Made by a program: the position numbers and the translations under genes. 64,000 nt of DNA, taken from Caenorhabditis elegans (lineage: Eukaryota; Nematoda; Chromadorea; Rhabditida; Rhabditidae). Shown here piece after piece: positions 56,860 to 64,000 of the stretch (position 1 is the first letter of the stretch; every line of letters begins with the position of its first letter). The notes under the pieces were generated by a model. It ran no database searches. It was not told the origin of the DNA and saw nothing but the letters and a program-made list of their open reading frames with translations. The stretch covers positions 2,046,001-2,110,000 of the forward strand of contig NC_003282.8 of NCBI RefSeq assembly GCF_000002985.6, in the 5' to 3' direction.

Positions 56860-58055
56860 CTTTTTCAAAAAAAAATTATCGTTTCAAAAATCTTCCTGTC
56901 TTACATGTTAAGTACATTTTACTAGTAGGCGGCGCCTCCTGACACCAAAAAAAAAATGAAAAGATGTAAACATTTTATTACCCGCGGAGGACAAAAATAT
57001 AAAAATTCGAAAATCAGGAGTAGTAATTGTATAAAAATAGACTTTTGATGGAGGAGAGGGAGATGGGAATCTGGTTTTTTTTCTTTCAGGTGAAGGAAAT
57101 GATATCAATGTTCAGAGTGTTCTTCTTGATAACAAATTGATAATGATGATTGATGGAACGAGCTTTGAGATTTGAGATTTTAATTTGTTTTGTTGAAAAA
57201 TAAAAATAAAAAACTGTAAAGTTGTATTAAAATTACCCGTTAGTTGACTGATCTTTGTAAAACTCAAAAATTCGATTTTAGACAACTTTATGGCTGATTG
57301 AAATTGGTGGCCGAAAAAAAGAAATTTAGATTTTTTCTAGGCCACCAAAAAATTCTTAACAAATATTTTAGACAACTTTATGGCTGATTGAAATTGGTGG
57401 CCGAAAAAAAGAAATTTAGATTTTTTCTAGGCCACCAAAAAATTCTTAACAAATAGGTTTCTAACGAGTGACTCGATGGGTTTTTGAATAATTCAAAAAT
57501 ATCAATTTTCCGCCAGTTAGGAAAACCTAAAGTTGATGGCCTAGAAAACCCAATTTTCAAGTTTTCTAGGCCACCACAATTTTTGAGGAATTTATATTTG
57601 TAATGCCTTTGGTACTTTGCAGAGTTCAAAATAACAATATTCCGCCGAGCTATAATGGTTTAAGTTAAGTTAAAGTTAAGTTAAAGTTGGTGGCCTTGAA
57701 ATCCATATTTTTAGGTTTTCTAGGCCATGAAACAAAAAATTATGTGAAAATGTTGAATTAAATTCAAAGTAAACTATCTTTTTTTTTGATTTTTCAAAAC
57801 TCAAGAATTTTTATTTTAAACAAAGGTTTGATATTTTGAAAATGATGACCTAGCTTTTTCTAGGCCATTCATCATCAATTGCAAATATCTGGTGAATTGG
57901 CGTAAAACTGTTAATTTTGAGTTTTCCAAAAAGCGACTTAAAATCATTATCTTCACTCCTATTACAGTCTGGTGGTCTAGAAACTTACAGTTTTAACGTT
58001 CTAGGCCACCAACTTCAAAGTGTCACAGTTCTGAAATTTGTAGCTCAAAACAAGA
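56860..58055. other. intergenic between secreted-protein gene and CNG gene
   Basis: Contains an exact 90-bp tandem duplication (57276-57455) and several short GGCCTAGAAA/TTTCTAGGCC hairpins, a motif also seen at 20830-21030 and 58790-59160. No exon is supported. It should hold the promoter of the minus-strand secreted-protein gene. Confidence 0.45.
57276..57455. repeat. exact 90-bp tandem duplication
   Basis: 57276-57365 and 57366-57455 are identical as far as I can read, starting TTTTAGACAACTTTATGGC and ending TTCTTAACAAATA. Each copy contains one GGTGGCC...GGCCACC hairpin. Confidence 0.9.
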
Positions 58056-61000
58056 CTAATAATCGATAAAATCAATATACAATCCATTTTTAAAATCACT
58101 TCGAATTTGCTCTCGATTCTGGTTGAATGTATCCTCCAAGCCGGTGATTTTTTGCTTGTAGTAGCTGCATGAGTTCTGAAATATTGATTATTTTGAAAAC
58201 TAGAAAATATGAAAAAAAAAATTGTCAACAAACATTTTGTTAGTTCACTAATTTTTGATAACTTGCGAAACCGCAGAGATACAACGAGTTGAACTTTTTT
58301 TTTTTTTTTTGAAAATTAATTTTTTAAAGTCATCAACTTTAAACGTTCACAACTTTGCAGATTTACTAATTAGAAAAAAGTTACAAACTAACAATTCGTA
58401 ATAAATTTTATGCTTAACAACTTGTCAGTTGACATATGTTTCCCCCCCCCCCCCCCATCCCCCAACAAAGCCTTTAACCCAAACCCACCGAAAAAGACAA
58501 AATCATCACATTCATATTCCCATTCAAACCATCAATTATTCCATTGAGCCGATTGAGTTGCTCTACAACTGACATTTCCTCCAGCTAAAAAAAGAATTGA
58601 AATCATGTTTTTGTAAAAATATAACTTCAGCTTACAACTAGGTCATCAGCCTCTTCGTGGTCACTGGGGTCGCACATCTCCCCAAGCTCGGTGGTCTCCA
58701 GGAGCCCCCTGGAGTGAAGCAGGTTTCGTGCTGGAAATTGATGAGTTTTCAGTTAAATAATTTTTAAAATAATTGATTTTCTGTCAAGATTTGAGGCTTG
58801 GAAGTTGATTGCCTAGAATACCTTTTCCTAGGCCATGCAACTTTTTTCGATACAACCTACTTAGATATATTTTTTTTAAGTTGGCAGTCTAAATTATTAA
58901 GCGTAAATAAATTCATTAGGATTTTAAATTGGTGGCCTAGCTTTTTCTAGGCCGCCAGTTTGAAACTGTAATAACCTGGCATGCTCAACATTTTTGAGTT
59001 AAATTGTATTTTTTTGGTTTTCTAGGCCATCCATTTCAAAGTTTTTTTAAAAATTTATTATTATAAAGAAACTATCATTTTACAGTAAAATTGCCTATCA
59101 ATTACATATTGAGTGATATTTTTAATGGCCTAGAAATCCGGCAAAATTTGGTTTTCTAGGCCATCTACTTCAAAAAAATTGCGGCAACTTCTGCTGGCCT
59201 ACAAATTTAGATCGCAAGTTTCTAGGTCACATGTCCTAAACACAGAAAAACAGAAAAGTAGCCTATTAATCAAAATAAACGATCTTTCAGTCCAAAACAC
59301 AAGGCGGTCGGTTCCAGTTTTGTGTACCTCTGAAAATTGGAAAAATGTTGTTTTCAAAAACAAAAAAAATGTTTTTTACCAGAGAACAGGTTGTAATTTT
59401 ATGGATTTTCTGATTAAAAAAGGACAAAAACAGAGTCAAACTCAGTAACAAAATTTCAATGAATTTGATCTAGGGAGAGCTGAGACGACCGCGCGGCTCC
59501 TGTGATAAATTCAACGGCTTACACACCAAGCTTCAACCGTAAGCTCTGAGGTTTTCTCCTTCTGCTTAAAATATCAGGCTTTGTTGGAATTATATGGTGA
59601 ATACTTTTTTAAAAACTTTTTTTCCTACTGTAACATATATGTAATTCAGCTCCCACACGTCCCAGAAATTTGAAATTTTTGCAGCCCGTCAAAGTCCTAT
59701 AATATACTATAATCTGCTGCTCACCATTCATCACAATAGTTTTATATTCTTGCGGAAATTCTTGCAAAAGTCGTGACACATCATCTCGATAAAGTACATA
59801 AATGTCCGAAAAACCAACTGATTGTAGCGAACAACACCGCCGCGTGCCTAATAAGTTGCCCTTAACATATACTATCGATAGTTCTCCAAATGTCGCTCCC
59901 TCCGTCAGTTCTCCCATTTCCTCTCCGGTATCATCGTCGATCACCCGTAATTTGCCCTTTTTCACGATAAACAACTCCTTGGCTTTCTCGTTTTTTCGGC
60001 AGAGATAGTCGTTTGGAGAGAAGACTTGTTGCTTGACAAGTAGGACTACTTCATGCATGAATCGGGATTCACATAATGCGAAGATTTGAATATTTTGAAG
60101 AGTTTCCATGTGGAGGTTTGCAGCTATGTTTGCTTGGAGACGTGGTGGGAGAAGTGAGAGGATTCCCTGAAAAAAAATGTCTCAAGAGGATTCCCTGAAA
60201 AAAAATGTCTCAAAATCTCTAAAACAAGCTCTGAAATTTTCCGCCTGCTAGGTATCTTGGAAGTCGAGTTATGAACTTTTTAAATTTTGACAAACGAGTT
60301 TTCTGGCAAACGGCTAAAACGGATAATTTGCCAAAAATGACGGCAAATTGTGGTTTTGCTTATTTTTCAGATAAATTTCAGAATTTCAATTTTAATCGGC
60401 AAAATTGTACGCATCCAATGAATGTTCCTACATCTATTTTGAAAAGTAAGCAAATTCTATGAAAATATCTAAAGAAACCCGGGAAAAGTTTCATAAAGGC
60501 ACAGTTTCCGTCTTATTTAAAAATCCCTCTAAAAATTTCCGGCAAACGGCAAATTGCCGGAATTAAGAATTTCCGGCAATTTGATCTCTCCGACAACAAG
60601 AGTACCGTGACGCGGCCGCGCTGCACGAAACATTTTTAAAGAAAACTAAATTTTTAAATTTCAAACTAAATTTATAAATTTTTTAGGTAGTTTGCAGTGA
60701 AGTCTAAAAGTTTCAGAGCTTTGCAAGCACTATGTTATAAATGTTTGAATTCAAGTTATAAATGTTTGAAATTTTCAGCTGGACCGCGATTTTTTTCAGC
60801 GTCAAATTCGTATTCAGCTCACCGAGAGCTTTCAAATGACCCCCATATCGACTAAGTTCCGGAAATTCTGGGTCCCGCCGCGAAAATTGGGTCCCGCCAC
60901 GAAGGGTACTGTAGTTTTCGCGGCGGGACCCAAAATTGGAGGAACCTAGCCGATATGGGGGTCATTTTGAAGCTCTCGGTGAGCTGAGTTCAAAAATATA

Positions 61001-63864
61001 AAAATTTCAGTAAAAATTTGAAAATTGCCAAAAAAAAAATTTTTTTAATTCAATTTCTATTTAAAATAATTTTTTCAGAGTTTTTTAAAACTTCAGCGTC
61101 AAATTCGTATTCAGCTCACCAAGAGCTTTCAAATGATGATAATAGTGGCAACAAAATCCTTCACGTAAATTGTGCATAAATGTTGAGAAAAAAATTTAAA
61201 CCGCAACGCGATCAAAACATAAATATATTATATCTCATCTTTATATGGTCGTAGAGTCTTGAAATTTATTGTATGTGAACGAAAAGATTTTTGCACCGAA
61301 CTCCAAAAAATACCTCTTCATCGTCCAATTGATTATGTGCCATCAAGTACATAAAACAACTTAGTGCCCGTTCCTGAATAGCCGAGTTTACTTCTCTGTA
61401 ATTTTTTATTCAGAAACTGATTTTTTTTTGCAATAAAAAACACCTATATTTCATATAAAATTTGATTCCATCCATCATTTGCCGAAATTCATTGACAGTT
61501 TGACTCATCTGTGTGACCACACTTCCGACGCCTGAAATTTCAGATTTCGGTGAATTTTTGTGTTGTGTTGGCAACCAACTTCCAATAATTGTGGCAAACA
61601 CTAACACTCCAATCAAAGTATCGAAAACTTCCAGAGAGTTCTGTGAGCTTGTGGATGGCCATGGTTGTTGCCCGCAGGTTGTGATGGTTAGTGCTGACCA
61701 GTAGATAGACATACTGTACTCACGGGAAAAGTTTCCAGTCGTCCAGCGGTAGTGTCTGGAATTTTCAATTTTCAGGTATTTTCAAATAGGAGTGTAGTGT
61801 GCGAGCCGAATGCTCAAATTTCAGAGCTTTAGGACCACTTTGAACCAAGATAAACAATCTCAAAGTTTTTAGCATGCGACGCGGTCGCGTCGCGGTCCAA
61901 GCGCAAATTTCAATTGCTCACATCTTAGTTCAGAGTGGAGCTAGTGTTTTGAAAGTTGGCGAAAAAATTCAACTATAGCTTCTCTACTGATTGATAAAAA
62001 TAATTTTCATTTTGGCTGACAGCGAAAAATTTCAACTTTTCAAAGAAATGTCAATTTCTTCAAAATTTTGCTTGAAGTTTTTTTTCCCTCTTTTAAAATT
62101 TTTATTATTCTTATTACTAGGTTTTCAAAGTGTTAACAGCGCGTTGCGGTTGCGTCGCGGTCCACTTGCAAAATGGCATTGCTTATAACTTGGCTCAGAG
62201 TGGTGCTAATGCTCTGAAACTTTCAGAGCATACTCGGAATGTAATGATGTTTAAAACAAAATGGTAAATTGCACCAAATTCCCGAAAAAGCTCACTTATC
62301 CTTCCAATATTCCGCCATCTCTTTTTTATAAGAGTCTCTGACGTCATCAAGGTCCAAAGTGTGATCAATATCTTCTCCAAACCAGCAATTTTCATCGTAG
62401 TATGCCTGAATGTTTTAGTGAACATTTACAAAAATTGAGGTTACTGTAGCCCGAAAAATACGCAAACAGCGGGTACCGTAACCCAAAAACAACGAAATTT
62501 TACGAAATTTCGAGCTAGAGCTCTAACATTTGGAAGTGAGTGGTGGAAAATGATGGAAAGTTAGAATTTTGTGTTTAAGTGAATAAAAATGGCTGGAAGC
62601 TCAAATTTCGTATTAAAAATCTTATCCAAGCAATTTGTAACTTCTAAACTCACCTGACAAGTTGGGAAAACTGGTTCAAAAACTTTATAATATGAAAATC
62701 CGAATTCCGTCTGTGACTCTTCAGTGATTCCCTCGTAAAGCGAAAAAAGAAAGTACAAGCATGCATTCCAATGAAATAATACAATACATGACACTGCCAG
62801 AAGAATGATTTTAAATGCGCGTGGGAATGTTGTCTGTTGTTGTGTCCGTTGCACAAAATCCATTAGTCGGATTACTGAAATTTTTAAAATTTCGAATTCA
62901 AGGCAGAAAAATGAGCCAGTGGAGTTTTTCCATGACCATTTAGGATATACATCAAATTTTTCCGGGCTACTGTCGGCCGAAAAGTACGCAAACACCGAAT
63001 TTGATTTTTTTTTTCATGGTAGACAATTCAAAGTTTTTGTTTCGGTACAAACAATAGCGGGGAATTCACATTTAAAAGGGGAAAAGTGCTAGAAAATGTT
63101 TAATAATTTTTTTGAGATGTTTAAAATATGCAACTTTCCAACAAAAAAATTCAATCAGTGAGTTGTATTTTTCATTGAGGGTTTTTTTTCGAATTCTCTA
63201 TAAAAACCGTTTTTTAGCTCAAATTTTAAATTTTTTGAGTTACTGTAGTTCCAATAGTACGCAAACACCGAACTCTACGCGATTTTGAGCTTGAACTCTA
63301 AAAATTCAGCTGGATACGTAGAACATGTCCAGAAGTTTGATTTCAATAATTAAAATCCATATAAAATTTTTGAAAGTCCTGAAAATTGAGAAAAAAAGGA
63401 TTTAAAAAGGATCCCTCCAAAAATTGCACAGAAGTAAGAACAATAAATTCTGAACTTCCTGTCATTTTTGCATTTCTGAATTTCAAAGCTGTTGCTCAGT
63501 TTTTTAGAATTTCAGGTTACTGTAGCCTCAAAAGTACGCAAACACCGTCTACCGTAACCCGGGAACACTGAATTTAAAATAATTTCGAAAAACAGCTCTG
63601 AAAGCTCAGCTGATTCGATTTAAAAAAATGGCAAGGGTTTTGAATTTTTTATCCAATTAAAAAAAACTCAAAAAAAGAACAAAAATATTCTGATACCTTT
63701 AACAATCCTGATCGTACGGACAAGTGACATAGAATCGTCGAAGAAAAGCAAAAAATCCAATGGTAACAGGCAGAAAATGTCATTTGCCACTTTCAGTTTT
63801 TGGAAAAAGTAGTTTTTTCGAAGTTTCTTCGTGTTTTTGACCTCTTCGCCTTCATGTAGGTATG
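58056..63864 (-). CDS. cyclic-nucleotide-gated channel subunit, C-terminal part (5' end beyond window)
   Basis: Ten minus-strand exons in phase: 63864-63697, 62874-62654, 62405-62296, 61755-61580, 61531-61444, 61395-61314, 60166-59725, 58730-58636, 58584-58489 and 58175-58056, encoding 531 residues plus stop. In order: end of S2 and S3, the S4 sensor (LVRTIRIVKVIRLMDF), S5, a pore loop with TTCGQQPWP, S6 (DTLIGVLVFATIIGSVGSVV), the C-linker, and a cyclic-nucleotide-binding domain with FGELS, KGN and GTRRC, then a coiled-coil tail (LEEMSVVEQLNRL). CNG channels are tetrameric cation channels gated by cGMP or cAMP, used in worm sensory neurons. The filter has Gln where alpha subunits have Glu, so a modulatory subunit is likely. 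Which C. elegans gene (cng/che-6/tax group) is not settled here. One intron is only 48 nt and in frame. Confidence 0.9.
58442..58456. repeat. 15-nt poly-C run in the last CNG intron
   Basis: T followed by fifteen C, then ATCCCCC. On the transcribed strand this is a G15 tract, 32 bp downstream (in gene direction) of the donor of exon 58584-58489. Confidence 0.9.
58770..59480. repeat. GGCCTAG hairpin repeats in CNG intron
   Basis: Several units of GGCCTAGAAA or GGCCTAGCTTTTTCTAGGCC occur within the 994-bp intron between 59724 and 58731. The open frame at 59179-59448 on + runs through this repeat-rich intron and is not supported. Confidence 0.6.
60290..60600. repeat. GGCAAAT-family element in CNG intron
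   Basis: Same core as 25118-25440 (CGCATCCAATGAATGTTCC, TTTCCGTCTTATTTAAAAA), bounded by GGCAAACGGC-type words. It lies in the intron between exons 61395-61314 and 60166-59725. Confidence 0.7.
60814..60987. repeat. inverted repeat containing GGGTCCCGCC
   Basis: CAGCTCACCGAGAGCTTTCA and CCCCCATATCG at the left are mirrored by CGATATGGGGGTCATTTTGA and AGCTCTCGGTGAGCTG at the right. The centre holds GGGTCCCGCCGCGAAAA and its complement. It lies in the same CNG intron as the previous element. Confidence 0.85.
61532..61579 (-). other. 48-nt stop-free intron inside S6
   Basis: On the minus strand GTTGGTTGCC opens and GAAATTTCAG closes a 48-nt segment with no in-frame stop. Removing it restores TIIGSVGSVVTQ, the expected S6 helix. 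Retaining it inserts 16 polar residues in the middle of S6. Confidence 0.85.
61860..62165. repeat. CGCG-family units in CNG intron
   Basis: Two cores, GCGACGCGGTCGCGTCGCGG near 61872 and GCGCGTTGCGGTTGCGTCGC near 62139, with the usual AT-rich companions, inside the 540-bp intron between 62296 and 61755. Confidence 0.7.
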
Positions 63865-64000
63865 CTGAAATTTCCTTTTTTTTCAAAAATTAGTATTCTA
63901 TATTTAAAAATAAGGTTTTGACCACTTTTTCTATAGGATCTATAGCTTAAAATCTGAAAATTCGGGTTACTGTAGCTTCGATAGTACCCAGACATTGACT
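62440..64000. repeat. GTTACTGTAG / GTACGCAAACACC dispersed repeats in CNG introns
   Basis: Diverged units with GGTTACTGTAGCC, AAAAGTACGCAAACACCG and CTACCGTAACCC occupy most intron sequence here, in both orientations (62440-62500, 62970-63000, 63235-63280, 63515-63560 and 63960-64000). The last one runs off the window. Confidence 0.65.

Noticed and set aside
59609..60109. A separate small cyclic-nucleotide-binding protein
   Set aside because: The exon joins in phase to the pore and C-linker exons upstream and to the coiled-coil exons downstream, so it is one exon of the CNG channel.

Overview
The window reads as nuclear DNA of a Caenorhabditis nematode, most probably C. elegans. It is AT-rich. 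Introns are bounded by GT...TTTCAG and many are only 44-58 nt. Apparent trans-splice acceptors sit just before start codons. One gene is of the nematode-expanded F-box/FTH type, and the plasma-membrane Ca2+-ATPase matches what I remember of C. elegans mca-3 (chromosome IV; recollection, not a search). The high density of palindromic repeats suggests a chromosome arm.

Seven protein-coding genes could be assembled exon by exon; every exon junction below was checked for reading-frame phase by hand. On the + strand: a small type I membrane protein with a Cys-rich ectodomain and a PPPY tail (5500-10708), an alpha-arrestin-like protein (20274-25656) and the Ca2+ pump mca-3 (38051-44150). On the - strand: an F-box/FTH protein (14000-11878), the C-terminal 531 residues of a cyclic-nucleotide-gated channel subunit (63864-58056, running off the right edge), a secreted acidic protein of unknown function (56859-54380) and a seven-transmembrane receptor-like protein (53833-45929) whose 3' end meets that of mca-3. 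No operon is evident. Three membrane-signalling proteins (CNG channel, 7TM protein, Ca2+ pump) lie close together, but nothing in the sequence shows that they act together.

The rest is dominated by repeats. There are three ~800-bp fold-back elements with 5-bp target duplications, five copies of a TA-flanked fold-back element, two TTAA-flanked fold-backs, and two palindromes carrying tRNA-Arg-like A and B boxes on both arms. A 1.9-kb 32-bp satellite with higher-order structure lies in intron 1 of the receptor gene. A minisatellite in the same gene is built from perfect heat-shock-element pentamers. There are also GGCAAAT-type and CGCG-type dispersed repeats and a 15-nt poly-C run in a CNG intron. 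I found no rRNA, no intact tRNA gene and no CRISPR array. No single previously undescribed system stands out; the best leads are the receptor, the heat-shock-element array, the tRNA-like palindromes and the unusual CNG pore and ligand-pocket residues.
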